A DNA stretch of 64,000 nt, taken from positions 1-64,000 of the forward strand of contig NZ_BOMN01000118.1 of assembly GCF_016862215.1 (NCBI RefSeq), in the 5' to 3' direction. The DNA is from Winogradskya humida (GTDB lineage: Bacteria; Actinomycetota; Actinomycetes; Mycobacteriales; Micromonosporaceae). Below the pieces are notes generated by a model. It was given only the letters and a program-made list of their open reading frames with translations. It had not been told where the DNA came from and searched no databases. A program made the position numbers and the translations under genes. The number at the start of each line of letters is the position of its first letter. Position 1 is the stretch's first letter. This document shows, piece after piece, positions 8,972-18,221 of the stretch.

Positions 8972-11896
8972 TTGGGGCGAGGACGCCACGGATTGACGCT
9001 CGTCAACCGTCATCGATTCGTGACCACGAATGACGTTTCGGCGGAAGGCGCCCACAACCCGGGCCCGGCGCGAAAAGGACGACGGTCCCGCTTCTGGCGG
9101 AGGCTGGCCATCCGGCTGATGGTGATCGTCGCCTTCTACTGCGCTACGGGCGCTGCCGCGGCCGAGGCATACGTCGAATCGGTCCCGCTCCCCGACGCGC
9201 CGATCGAGCCGCAGGCGTCGACGCTGTACTTCCGGGACGGCAGCACGATCCTCGCCCGGGTCGGCACCGTCGACCACAGCGACGTGCCGCTCTCCGTCGT
9301 CCCGAAACCGGTCCGCGACGCGATCCTCGCCGCCGAGGACCGCAGTTTCTACGACCACGGCGGGTTCTCGGTGCGGGGTCTGGCCCGCGCGCTGGTCGCC
9401 GATGTCAGCGGTGGTCAGCAGGGCGCATCGACGATCACCCAGCAGTACGCCCGTAACGCCTTCCTGACCCAGGACGTCTCGGTCGGGCGTAAGGCCAAGG
9501 AGCTGGCGCTCTCCGTCCAGCTCGAGCGCAAGTACACGAAAGATCAGATCTTCGAGCGCTACCTGAACACCATCTACTACGGGCGCGGCGCGCAGGGCAT
9601 CGCCGCGGCCGCGCACGCGTACTTCGGCATCACGCCGGACCAGCTGACCGCCGCCCAGGGCGCGGTGCTCGCCTCGGTCATCAAGGACCCGTGGGGGTTC
9701 GACCCGGCGAACGACGCTCATGCCGCGCAGGTGCGCTGGAAATGGGTGGTCAAGTCGGAGCAGACGCTCGGCTGGCTCAAGGACGATCTGGTCTACCCGA
9801 AGGTCGACGCGGCCAACGCGAAGAACCCCGGCGCCGACGGCATCATCATCGACCGGGTGGAGCGCGAGCTGGCCGCGCATGGTGTCACGTCGCAGATGCT
9901 GCACACCCGGGGCCTCAAGGTGATCACGACCCTGGACGCCACCGCTCAGCGCGCCGCGGTCAAGCAGGTGAAGAAGAAACTCGACGCTCAGCCGGATGAC
10001 CTGCGCGCCGCGTTGGTCGCTCTTGATCCCGGGACCGGAGGGGTACGCGCATACTACGGCGGCGCGGAGCGGGGCTACTTCGACGACGCGTCCGCCTCGC
10101 ACCCGGCCGCGTCCACGTTCAAGCCGATCGTGCTCGCCGCGGCGCTGGAGAAGAACATCGGCGTGAACTCACGCTGGGACGGCAGCTCGCCGCGCATCTT
10201 CCCGGGCAGGCTAGGCGTACCGCTGAAGAACCACCTCGACCTGCAGTGCCCCAGCTGCACGCTGAAAGCGGCGATGGTCGACTCGCTGAACACGCCGTTC
10301 TATGCGGTCACCGAGCAGATCGGCACCGACGCGGTCCGGGACATGGCGTGGGCGCTGGGCATCTCGAAGAAGTACGGGACCGCGCCGACCCTGGTCGATG
10401 TCAAGGGCGACCCCAAACCCGGCAAGACCAGAGCGGACATCGCGATCGGACGGTACGCCGTGACGCCCGGCGACCTCGCCACCGTCTACGCGACGTTCGC
10501 CTCGGGCGGCGTACGCCATGACCGCTTCTTCGTGCAGACGGCCACCGCCGCCGGTGGTGAGCGGCTCTACACCGCCGTCCCGAAGTCGACGCCCGTGCTC
10601 GACAAGGCCGCCGCGTCCGACATCTCGTCCGTGCTCAGTGCGGTGGTGACGAGCGACAAGGTGGTCCCGGGACGGCCCGCCGCCGGTAAGACGGGCACCC
10701 AGCAGTGGGGCAACACCAAGGACAACCAGGACGCGTGGATGGCCGGATACACCCCGGAGCTGGCGTCCGTGGTGTGGATCGGCAAGGCCAAGCCCGGCCC
10801 GATCCGCGAGAAGTCCGGCAAGGCGATCGAGGGCGAGACCGTCCCGGCGAAGCTGTGGAGCGACTTCACCCGCGACGCCCTCACCGGCTCCCCGGTCCAG
10901 GCACTGCCGAAGGCGACCCACATCGGCCGCACGGACGTCGGCGACGCCGGCAAGACGAAGACCGGCACCAAGGGCGGCGAGAGCAGCGACCAGAGCCGGC
11001 AGAACCAGGACGGCAAGCTCGGTTTCGGTACGCCCGTCGTGCGCACCGCCGGCACCGGCAAGCGCCTGGCGCTGACCTTCGACGACGGCCCGTCCTCCTA
11101 CACCCCGGAGATTCTCGACCTGCTCGCGAAGAACGGCGTGAGGGCAACGTTCTGCATGGTCGGCGAGGAGGTCGAGCGTTACCCGGAGCTGGTGCGCAGG
11201 GTGATCGCCGAGGGTCACACGCTGTGCAACCACTCGTGGAAGCACGACGACCTGGGCCAGATGTCCGCTGCTGATGCCCGCGCCGACATCGAGCGCACCG
11301 ACGCGGCCATCTCGGTGGCGGCCCCGGGCGCGACGGTCCCGTTCTTCCGGGCGCCGTACGGCTCGTGGGGCACGTCGAACAAGGAAGGCGCGAAGCTGGG
11401 CCACACCCCGCTGGGCTGGGTCGTCGACCCGGACGACTGGCTGCTGCCCGGCGCGGACGTGATCGCCGACCGGATCGAGACCCAGCTGACGCCGCGCGCG
11501 GTGGTGCTGGTGCACGACGGCGGTGGTGAGCGCGAGCAGACCATCGAGGCGCTGACGAAGCTCATCCCGAAGCTGAAGGCCGACGGCTGGACGTTCGACC
11601 TGCCCGAGAAGACGGTCGCATCGCACCCGCTGCCGCAGCAGAGCACCAAGCCCGAGTCGCCCTCGCCGAGCGAGAGTTCGAGTGCCCCGCCGCAGTCCGG
11701 GGACGACGACCCGAGCGGCGACGACCCGAGCAGCGACGACCCGGGCGACGGCGACAGCCCGAGTGACGGTGAGTCGCCTGACGAGGGGGACGGGACGCCC
11801 GGTGATGACGCGCCCGACAATGGGAATGACACGCCCGGCACCGGCGGCCCGACGACGGCGACAACAACCGGGGCTCCGGCGGATCCGGGCCGGTAG
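8972..11896 (+). CDS. Class A penicillin-binding protein fused to a polysaccharide deacetylase
   Basis: A 974-residue trifunctional wall enzyme (numbering from the TTG at 8972; GTG 9020 is an alternative start). After a transmembrane anchor (about 44-66) comes a GT51 transglycosylase domain (E122 in AAEDRSFYDHGG, then GASTITQQ at 151-158). A transpeptidase domain follows with SxxK (S381-K384), SLN (438-440) and KTG (573-575). A NodB deacetylase domain (about 697-880) has TFDDG (702-706), the H754/H758 metal pair, FFRAPYG (791-797) and HDGG. The tail is disordered and rich in Asp, Ser and Pro. Known families suggest glycan polymerisation, peptide cross-linking and sugar N- or O-deacetylation in one chain outside the membrane. 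It abuts the Tad operon tail to tail. Confidence 0.93.
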   Translation: MGRGRHGLTLVNRHRFVTTNDVSAEGAHNPGPARKGRRSRFWRRLAIRLMVIVAFYCATGAAAAEAYVESVPLPDAPIEPQASTLYFRDGSTILARVGTVDHSDVPLSVVPKPVRDAILAAEDRSFYDHGGFSVRGLARALVADVSGGQQGASTITQQYARNAFLTQDVSVGRKAKELALSVQLERKYTKDQIFERYLNTIYYGRGAQGIAAAAHAYFGITPDQLTAAQGAVLASVIKDPWGFDPANDAHAAQVRWKWVVKSEQTLGWLKDDLVYPKVDAANAKNPGADGIIIDRVERELAAHGVTSQMLHTRGLKVITTLDATAQRAAVKQVKKKLDAQPDDLRAALVALDPGTGGVRAYYGGAERGYFDDASASHPAASTFKPIVLAAALEKNIGVNSRWDGSSPRIFPGRLGVPLKNHLDLQCPSCTLKAAMVDSLNTPFYAVTEQIGTDAVRDMAWALGISKKYGTAPTLVDVKGDPKPGKTRADIAIGRYAVTPGDLATVYATFASGGVRHDRFFVQTATAAGGERLYTAVPKSTPVLDKAAASDISSVLSAVVTSDKVVPGRPAAGKTGTQQWGNTKDNQDAWMAGYTPELASVVWIGKAKPGPIREKSGKAIEGETVPAKLWSDFTRDALTGSPVQALPKATHIGRTDVGDAGKTKTGTKGGESSDQSRQNQDGKLGFGTPVVRTAGTGKRLALTFDDGPSSYTPEILDLLAKNGVRATFCMVGEEVERYPELVRRVIAEGHTLCNHSWKHDDLGQMSAADARADIERTDAAISVAAPGATVPFFRAPYGSWGTSNKEGAKLGHTPLGWVVDPDDWLLPGADVIADRIETQLTPRAVVLVHDGGGEREQTIEALTKLIPKLKADGWTFDLPEKTVASHPLPQQSTKPESPSPSESSSAPPQSGDDDPSGDDPSSDDPGDGDSPSDGESPDEGDGTPGDDAPDNGNDTPGTGGPTTATTTGAPADPGR

Positions 11897-11899
11897 GGC

Positions 11900-12823
11900 T
11901 CAACGGCCCAGGGTGTCCAGCAGGCGCAGGACGCCCGGGCCGAGGATGACGACGAAGATGACCGGGAACAGGCAGAACAGCACCGGGAAGAGCAGCTTGA
12001 TCGGCACCTTCTGGGCCTGTTCCTCGGCCCGCTGACGACGTTTGGTCCGCTGGTCGCGGGCGTGTTCACGCAGCACGCCCGCGATCGGCACACCCAGCTC
12101 GCCGGCCTGGATCACCGAGGTCACGAACGACTTCAGCTCGCGCACCGTCGTGCGTGCGGACAATGAGCGCAAGGCCTCCGTACGCGAGATGCCGATCTTC
12201 ATCTCCTGCAGCACCCGGTGCACCTCGGCGGGCATCGGGCCGGCCAGGTTGGCCGAGACCTGAGCCATCGCGGCGTCCAGGCCGAGCCCCGCCTCCACCC
12301 CGATGACGAGCGCGTCGAGCACGTCCGGCAGCGACTGGGCCAGCTCGCGCTGCCGTTTGGTGCCCAGGTCGTTGACGATGATGTCGGGCAGGAACAGCCC
12401 GAGGATCGCGGCGGCCGGCCCGGCGAGCACCGCGCCACGGGCTCCGGCGAGGGCCGCGCCACCGAGCGCACCCGCCAGCCCCATCCCGATCAGCAACTGA
12501 CCCCGGCGGCGGACCACCGTGTCGATCAGCCGGTCCTCGGGATTACCCGCGTAGTCGAGCAGCCGCTCCAAGCGCCCCCGCGCGGCAGCAGGCGTGACCA
12601 TCCGCCCGAGCCGGTCGAACGCGCCGACGGTCGCCGCCCGCAGCTGCTGATCCAGCGTCGGCCCGCGATCGTCCCGCAGCTTGCCCCGCCCGGCACCGAA
12701 CATGCTCAGCGTGCGCATCATCCGCTCGCCACGCGTCGGCGGCAGCGCCACCGCCAGCAGAAACAGCCCGACGGACGCGGCCCCGGTCAGAATCGCCACG
12801 ACCTCGATGATCAGCAGCCCCAT
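11900..12823 (-). CDS. tadC: Tad/Flp pilus inner-membrane protein TadC (T2SS F family)
   Basis: A 307-residue polytopic protein and one of the two platform proteins of the Flp pilus machine. The N-terminal membrane helix (MGLLIIEVVAILTGAASVGL) is followed by a T2SSF domain with the typical SLPDVLDALVIGVEAGLGLD segment, and by C-terminal helices near LLFPVLFCLFPVIFVVIL. ATG 12823 has a GGGGAC ribosome site; upstream in-frame residues are Ser/Gly filler. It is the last gene of the eight-gene operon, 10 bases after tadB. Its stop is 3 bases from the convergent PBP-deacetylase stop. Confidence 0.9.
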   Translation of the reverse strand: MGLLIIEVVAILTGAASVGLFLLAVALPPTRGERMMRTLSMFGAGRGKLRDDRGPTLDQQLRAATVGAFDRLGRMVTPAAARGRLERLLDYAGNPEDRLIDTVVRRRGQLLIGMGLAGALGGAALAGARGAVLAGPAAAILGLFLPDIIVNDLGTKRQRELAQSLPDVLDALVIGVEAGLGLDAAMAQVSANLAGPMPAEVHRVLQEMKIGISRTEALRSLSARTTVRELKSFVTSVIQAGELGVPIAGVLREHARDQRTKRRQRAEEQAQKVPIKLLFPVLFCLFPVIFVVILGPGVLRLLDTLGR

Positions 12824-12833
12824 GCTGTCCCCA

Positions 12834-13790
12834 TCAGACTTCGACCCGGACGACGCGGCGGAGCCAGAGGCCGCCGACAACGAGGAGCCCGGCGGCGACG
12901 GCGAGCATCACGATGCCGCGGGGGTCGGTGTAGAGCGGGCGGATGTACTCCCGGCGGAACAGGAGCATCCAGGCGCCCATGATGAGCGGCATCGCGAAGA
13001 GAATGCCCGCGGACAGCCGCCCCTCGGCCGACAGCGCGCGCACGCTGCGCCGCAGGTAGTCACGTTCGCGCATGGTGTCCGCGGTGGTCTGCAGCACCTC
13101 GGAGAGGCTCCCGCCGACTTCCCGCTGCAGCCGGATCGCCATGACCAGCCATTTCATGTCGTGGTTTCCGGTGCGCCGGCCGACCCCGTCGAGCGCGTCC
13201 TCCAGTTCGGCCCCGAGCCGGGTCTCGGACAGCGCCCGCCGCAGTTCCCCTGCGACCGGCCCGTCGCTGTCGCGGACCGCGTTGGAGATGCCGTGCTGCA
13301 GCGTGAAACCCGACCGGAGCGAGCTGACGATCATCTGCAGGGTCTCGGGCAGCTCCTCGGCGAAGCGGGCCTTACGCCGTTCGACCCGTCCCTGCAGCAG
13401 CGCGTTCGGGATCAGGAAACCGGCGATCAACCCGGCCGGGATGCCCAGGAACCACGGCAGGATCAGGCCGAGCACCAGCGCCAAGGCCAGCGCCGCACCG
13501 GCTTGGATCACCAGCCACTCGCCGGGCCGGATCGGCACCGCGGCCGCTTCGAGCAGCGCATGGTTGTCGAGCCGGACGAGCCGCCCGATCCGTTCGCCGG
13601 TCCGGGTGATCCCGGCGCGGATCGCCGCGACCATGAGCCCCTTCGTCACCGGTGTCCGCACGGCGAAGCGCCGCAGGGACTCCAGGCGCCGCTGGAAGAA
13701 CGTCTTGCCGAAGAGGGCCTCGAGGATCAGGTAAGCGACGAGGAACACCGCTGCGGCCATCGCCACGGCGGCGAGGACCAGCCACATCAT
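12834..13790 (-). CDS. tadB: Tad/Flp pilus inner-membrane protein TadB (T2SS F family)
   Basis: A 318-residue polytopic membrane protein that with TadC forms the pilus assembly platform driven by TadA. The N-terminal helix is MMWLVLAAVAMAAAVFLVAY, and the T2SSF domain includes LPETLQMIVSSLRSGFTLQH and the GRRTGNHDMKWLVMAIRLQ stretch typical of TadB. Two membrane helices lie near the C-terminus. Its start overlaps the stop of tadA by 4 bases (ATGA), so translation is probably coupled. Confidence 0.92.
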   Translation of the reverse strand: MMWLVLAAVAMAAAVFLVAYLILEALFGKTFFQRRLESLRRFAVRTPVTKGLMVAAIRAGITRTGERIGRLVRLDNHALLEAAAVPIRPGEWLVIQAGAALALALVLGLILPWFLGIPAGLIAGFLIPNALLQGRVERRKARFAEELPETLQMIVSSLRSGFTLQHGISNAVRDSDGPVAGELRRALSETRLGAELEDALDGVGRRTGNHDMKWLVMAIRLQREVGGSLSEVLQTTADTMRERDYLRRSVRALSAEGRLSAGILFAMPLIMGAWMLLFRREYIRPLYTDPRGIVMLAVAAGLLVVGGLWLRRVVRVEV

Positions 13791-15199
13791 CGGCGTCCCT
13801 TGGCGGGTGCGGCGGTGAACAGCGCCGGCGGCATCGTCACGCCGTACACCGCGAGGTCGTCGGCGAACCGCGGGCGCAGACCGGTCGGTTCCAAGGTCCC
13901 CTTGAAACGCCCGGCGCTGTCCATGCCCGCCTTGAAGTCGAACAGGAACAGGTCCTGAAGGCTGACCACGTCGGCTTCCATGCCGACCACCTCGGAGATG
14001 TGGGTGACCCGGCGGCTGCCGTCCTTGAGCCGGCTGACCTGCAGGATGACGTCGACGGCCGCGGCGATCTGGTCGCGGATCGCGCGGATCGGCAGGTCCA
14101 TGCCGCCCATCAGCACCATCGTCTCCATCCGGGCGATGGCGTCGCGCGGCGCGTTGGCGTGCAGCGTGGTCAGCGAGCCGTCGTGGCCGGTGTTCATCGC
14201 CTGCAGCATGTCGAGTGCGGCGGCGTCGCGGACCTCGCCGACGACGATCCGGTCGGGGCGCATGCGCAGGGCGTTGCGGACCAGGTCGCGGGTGCTGATC
14301 GTGCCGGCGCCCTCGGAGTTCTTCGGGCGCGACTCCAGGCGTACGACATGGTCCTGCCGCAGTTGCAGTTCCGCCGCGTCCTCGATGGTGACGATCCGCT
14401 CGTCATGCGGCACGTACGAGGAGAGCACGTTGAGCATCGTGGTCTTGCCGGAGCCCGTACCCCCGCTGACCACGATGTTGCGGCGCCCGCGCACACAGTT
14501 CTCCAGGAACGTGGCGGTCTTCGCGCTGAGCGTGCCGAAGCGGATCAGGTCGTCGACGGTCAGCGGCGACACGGAGAACTTGCGGATCGTCAGCGAGGAG
14601 CCGTCCAGCGAGACCGGTGGCACCACGGCGTTGACCCGGCTGCCGTCGGGCAGTCGCGCGTCGACCATCGGGCTGGCCTCGTCGACGCGGCGCCCGACCC
14701 GCGAGCAGATCCGGTCGATGATGCGCCGCAGGTGCGCCTCGTCGTCGAACTCGACGTCGGCGCGTTCGAGCCGGCCGAAGCGTTCCACGTAGATGAGGTC
14801 GTAGCCGTTCACCATGACCTCGCTGACCGTCGGGTCGCGCAGCAGCGACTCGATCGGCCCGTGCCCGAGCACGTCGTCGGTGACGTCCTGGATGATGCGG
14901 GCCTTGTCGGCACCGGCGAGCGGGGTCTGCTCGCGCGCGATCAGCTCGGTCAGCGTCTGCTTGACCCGGGCGTCGAGGTCGCCGGCCGGGCCGTCGGACG
15001 ACGAGTAGAGGGTCGGCCCGAGCTCGTCGGCGAGCTGCCGCTGGATCCGCAGCCGTACCTCGGTGACGGCATCCCCGACCTGTACGCCTGCGGCGCGGTA
15101 ACGCTGTTCCGTCGCCGAGACCGGACCCTCGTCGACCGGCTCGGCGGTGACCGGCCCGGCAGACGGGGAGAGTGCGGCGATGCGCGCGGAGAGACTCAT
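13787..15199 (-). CDS. tadA: Tad/Flp pilus assembly ATPase TadA (CpaF)
   Basis: A 470-residue secretion ATPase that powers Flp pilin assembly from the cytoplasm. Seen in the sequence: an N-terminal helical domain (VTDDVLGHGPIESLLRDP and EVMVNGYDLIYVERFGR), Walker A in VVSGGTGSGKTTMLN, an Asp-box (TIEDAAELQL), a Walker B-like MRPDRIVVGEVRD, and a His-box (HDGSLTTLHAN). These are the full CpaF/TadA signatures. It overlaps tadZ by 4 bases upstream and tadB by 4 bases downstream. Confidence 0.95.
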   Translation of the reverse strand: MSLSARIAALSPSAGPVTAEPVDEGPVSATEQRYRAAGVQVGDAVTEVRLRIQRQLADELGPTLYSSSDGPAGDLDARVKQTLTELIAREQTPLAGADKARIIQDVTDDVLGHGPIESLLRDPTVSEVMVNGYDLIYVERFGRLERADVEFDDEAHLRRIIDRICSRVGRRVDEASPMVDARLPDGSRVNAVVPPVSLDGSSLTIRKFSVSPLTVDDLIRFGTLSAKTATFLENCVRGRRNIVVSGGTGSGKTTMLNVLSSYVPHDERIVTIEDAAELQLRQDHVVRLESRPKNSEGAGTISTRDLVRNALRMRPDRIVVGEVRDAAALDMLQAMNTGHDGSLTTLHANAPRDAIARMETMVLMGGMDLPIRAIRDQIAAAVDVILQVSRLKDGSRRVTHISEVVGMEADVVSLQDLFLFDFKAGMDSAGRFKGTLEPTGLRPRFADDLAVYGVTMPPALFTAAPAKGRR

Positions 15200-16371
15200 C
15201 GGCGTTTCCCGAAGGCGAAGATGCGCCGCCGCGACTCCTGCGCGCTGGTAACCCCGGAACAGCGGTCGGCGAGTTTGCGCAGGGCCAGGCTCACCGGGTG
15301 GGTCGGGTCCTGCAGCACGATCGGCAGGCCCCGGTTGACCGACACGGGCACGTCCCGCGACGACGGCACGTGCACGGACAGGTGGGCGCCGACCGCCTCC
15401 TCGACGTCCTCGGTGGTCAGCCCGACCTCGGTGTTGGCGCGGTTGAAGACCACGAGCCGCCGGTCGCGCGGGTACTGCAGCAGGTCGAACATCTCGATCG
15501 TGAGCCGCACACTCTTGAGCGTCGGCAGGTCGGGCGTCACGATCGGCACGAACCAGTCGGTCAGGTCCAGCGCCGAGAGCACCTGATCGGTGACCGCGGG
15601 CGGGGTGTCGAGGACGATGAAGTCGTACATTCCGCGGGCCACCTCGAGGATCTCGGTGACCAGTTCGCGGCCGACGTGTTCGCCCTCGGCCGGGCTCGAC
15701 GGCGCGAGCAGCGCGTCCCAGCCGGGCCGGTAGGGCGTGATGACCGAGCGCAGCCCGGCCTCGTCGACCTTGCCGCCCATCGAGATCGCGTCGGAGATGC
15801 TCCGGTTCGGCGGCAGCTGCAGCATGATCGCGACATCGCCGAACTGCAGGGCGAGATCGACGAGCAGCACCCGGCGGCTGCCGTCGGCGGAGAGCGCGGC
15901 GGCCAGGTTCGTGGCGACGACGCTCTTGCCGCAGCCGCCCTTGCCCGCGAAGACGGTGATGATCTTCGCGCTCTGGTCCTGGTCGCTCGCGCTGCGCAGG
16001 CTGGTGCTCAGCGCCTTCGACAGATCGATCGACCGGGCCGCCGCGAGCCGGATCCCCTCAGCGTCCAGTTCCTCGAGCACCTCGCGGATCCCGGCGCGCA
16101 TCGCCCGCCCGAGCACGTCTGGCTCCAGCGTCCGGCGCAACAGCAGAACCCCGATCAAAGGCCTCTGCACTCTCTGGTACGCCGTGAAGGTCAGCACCTC
16201 CTCCAGGTCCACGGTCGCGCCGACCATCACCAGCAGCGTCTCGGGATTGCGCGGCAGATGCGTCTCCAGCTCCGCCAGCTCGCCCACGATCGCGAAGCCG
16301 TACTCGCGGTAGACGGCCCCGACCGAGTTGCGCCGCTCGGCATCCGGCTCGACATAGACGTAGTACGTCAC
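15196..16371 (-). CDS. tadZ: Flp pilus localisation ATPase TadZ (CpaE, MinD-like)
   Basis: A 391-residue protein with an N-terminal atypical receiver-like domain (about 1-120) and a MinD/ParA-type ATPase domain. The deviant Walker A is FAGKGGCGKS; DLALQFGD and FIVLDTPPAVTD follow as in the CpaE family, which places the pilus machine in the cell. GTG 16371 is chosen because GAGGAG stands 6 bases before it; the longer in-frame ORF upstream is an out-of-family shadow over cpaB. It ends in a 4-base overlap with tadA. Confidence 0.92.
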   Translation of the reverse strand: MTYYVYVEPDAERRNSVGAVYREYGFAIVGELAELETHLPRNPETLLVMVGATVDLEEVLTFTAYQRVQRPLIGVLLLRRTLEPDVLGRAMRAGIREVLEELDAEGIRLAAARSIDLSKALSTSLRSASDQDQSAKIITVFAGKGGCGKSVVATNLAAALSADGSRRVLLVDLALQFGDVAIMLQLPPNRSISDAISMGGKVDEAGLRSVITPYRPGWDALLAPSSPAEGEHVGRELVTEILEVARGMYDFIVLDTPPAVTDQVLSALDLTDWFVPIVTPDLPTLKSVRLTIEMFDLLQYPRDRRLVVFNRANTEVGLTTEDVEEAVGAHLSVHVPSSRDVPVSVNRGLPIVLQDPTHPVSLALRKLADRCSGVTSAQESRRRIFAFGKRR

Positions 16372-16390
16372 GAGTTTCTCCTCGGCCCGG

Positions 16391-17152
16391 TCACGAGTTC
16401 TCCTTCGGCCAGAGTGAGCCGTAGTCGACGGCGGCCGACGGCGTGACCTCGGTGCCCTCGCCGAGCAGCCCGAGATACAGCTCGGCGGTCTGTGCGGCGT
16501 GCACGAGCCGGGTCGCGTCGGCCTGGTTGACCGCGAGCGTGGCCGGATACGACTGGGCTGCCCGGCTGCTCGCCGCCCGCGACGTGGACGTCGGCGCCGG
16601 CGTGACATCGCTCGGCTGGCCGCTCGTGATGCTGATGACCGTCGCGGCCGGCAGCAGCACCCGGGTCTTCTGCGAGTCGGGCGAGCCACCCTTCGGATAC
16701 GTCACGAACACGGTGACCCGATCGCCCTCGGCGACCTTCTCGGCGACCCCGGGCGCCATGCTGACCTCGACGCTGACCCCGAGCTGCCCGTCCGGTACGC
16801 CCACGGTGGCCGCCGATGTCGTGCCGGCGACGCCGAAGAGCCCGCGCATGAGCAACTGCTGCGGCGCGAGATCGGCGCTCAGCTCCAACCGGTCCAGGTC
16901 GGCGCCGAGCGCGTTGAGCGTCCCCTCGGGAACCGTCTCGGCGGGCATCACGACCGTGCGGACGAGCTTTTGCTTGCGGATCTCGGCGCCGGTCGTACCT
17001 GCCTTGATCTTCTTGGTGGCGAGCAGCACGGAGATCGCCTGCCGCCCGTCCACGGCCCGCTGGTCGACGCCGCGGGCGTACAGGGTCATGGCGACCCCGC
17101 TGATCCCGGCGAGGACCAGCGCGGCCAGTGCGATCAGAACCCGGCGTCGCAT
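16391..17152 (-). CDS. cpaB: Flp pilus assembly protein CpaB/RcpC (SAF domain)
   Basis: A 253-residue exported protein. An N-terminal signal anchor (VLIALAALVLAGISGVAMTL) is followed by a SAF domain beginning VLLATKKIKAGTTGAEIR and an RcpC-like region (GQLGVSVEVSMAPGVAEKVA and GDRVTVFVTYP). CpaB homologues sit on the outer face of the membrane and take part in pilus assembly. In Gram-negatives they neighbour the secretin, which is absent here as expected for a Gram-positive envelope. It lies 10 bases after tadG and 19 before tadZ. Confidence 0.87.
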   Translation of the reverse strand: MRRRVLIALAALVLAGISGVAMTLYARGVDQRAVDGRQAISVLLATKKIKAGTTGAEIRKQKLVRTVVMPAETVPEGTLNALGADLDRLELSADLAPQQLLMRGLFGVAGTTSAATVGVPDGQLGVSVEVSMAPGVAEKVAEGDRVTVFVTYPKGGSPDSQKTRVLLPAATVISITSGQPSDVTPAPTSTSRAASSRAAQSYPATLAVNQADATRLVHAAQTAELYLGLLGEGTEVTPSAAVDYGSLWPKENS

Positions 17153-17162
17153 GATTCCCCCG

Positions 17163-18221
17163 TCATCCGGTGCGTCCGATAGCCGTTACGCCGTAGTCGG
17201 CGGCTCCCTCGACGGAGAACCTCGGCTGCGAGCGCGGTGCGAGCATCTGGGTGAAGTAGCCGGCCACGCACGGCGTGCCCGGGTCGGTGCAGAGCGCGCC
17301 GTCCGGCTGCCCGGCGTAGCCGGTGACGACGTACGCCGCGTAGCCGGTGACGTGGATCTGGTCGGCGGCGCGGCTGTCGTACACCGGCACGAGCATCGGC
17401 AGGTGTTCGTCGCGCGCCTCGGCCAGCGCATCCGGGCAGCCGGTCGCGGTGGCGGTGAGGTCGACCGGCGGCGTCGGCGTGACGTAACAGGTGCCGGCGC
17501 TGTCGAGCCACGTGAAGCCGCAACCCGTACCCGTCCCGGGGTCTTCCGGAAGAGCGGTGGAAGCGTCCGCGGGTGGGTCGGGCAGGTGGCGTGGCATCGC
17601 GCCGATGGTCTGCTGGGTGTCGTCCGGGATATCGGGTACGCCGTAGAACTCCGCCGGGATGCACGCGGCGGAGATGCCGAGCGGCCGCAGCTGCATCGAC
17701 TCGGCGGCGCCCCACGAGACCCGGGAACACGCGCCGACCTTCGCGCCCTTGGACCCGCCGGAGAACGCCCCGGCCAGCGGCGCCGGCATGACGAGGTCGT
17801 CGCCGTCCCGGTAGTAGCTGCGCACCTCGGCGTACGGCCCGAACGTCAACCGCAGCGACGGGCACTCCACGCCTGTGTTCCAGTCCGCGCAGTTGATGCC
17901 CTCGATGCACACCTGCGCCGCGACGGCCGCGCTCAGGTTGTTGTTCGGCTGCGGGCCGTAGACCTGCGCGGCGACGAGCTGATCCACGGCGGGTTGCTGC
18001 GCTTCGTTCGTACACGAGGCCGGGTCTTCGATGCAGGACTGGGCAACCGCCCAGGCCGCGGCATCCGCGCCGGACTGCAGCTGCTCGCGCTTGGCGTAGA
18101 GGTTGCCCACGTCGAGGACGAGAGCGGTGGCCCCGATCAGCACGCCGCCGGTGAGCAGCACCGCGACGATGACCGCGATCGCGCCGTCATCGCCGGTTTT
18201 CGACAGCTTCAGCCGACGCAT
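17163..18221 (-). CDS. TadG-like pilus protein
   Basis: A 352-residue protein starting at ATG 18221. A short cytoplasmic leader (MRRLKLSKTGDDGAIAVIV) runs into one membrane helix (IAVIVAVLLTGGVLIGATAL) and then VLDVGNLYAKREQLQSGADA, the hallmark of TadG/TadE-like pseudopilins. The large extracytoplasmic domain carries several cysteines, probably disulphide-bonded. The start overlaps the 3' end of the TadE gene by 13 bases. It probably acts as a minor pilin or pilus-associated surface protein. Confidence 0.87.
   Translation of the reverse strand: MRRLKLSKTGDDGAIAVIVAVLLTGGVLIGATALVLDVGNLYAKREQLQSGADAAAWAVAQSCIEDPASCTNEAQQPAVDQLVAAQVYGPQPNNNLSAAVAAQVCIEGINCADWNTGVECPSLRLTFGPYAEVRSYYRDGDDLVMPAPLAGAFSGGSKGAKVGACSRVSWGAAESMQLRPLGISAACIPAEFYGVPDIPDDTQQTIGAMPRHLPDPPADASTALPEDPGTGTGCGFTWLDSAGTCYVTPTPPVDLTATATGCPDALAEARDEHLPMLVPVYDSRAADQIHVTGYAAYVVTGYAGQPDGALCTDPGTPCVAGYFTQMLAPRSQPRFSVEGAADYGVTAIGRTG

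Noticed and set aside
8927..10102. 391-codon minus-strand frame opposite the PBP-deacetylase gene
   Set aside because: It overlaps a strongly supported gene, and its composition is Arg/Val-rich filler typical of antisense frames.
13652..15586. 644-codon plus-strand frame opposite tadA/tadB
   Set aside because: It is antisense to two well-defined pilus genes and has no domain.
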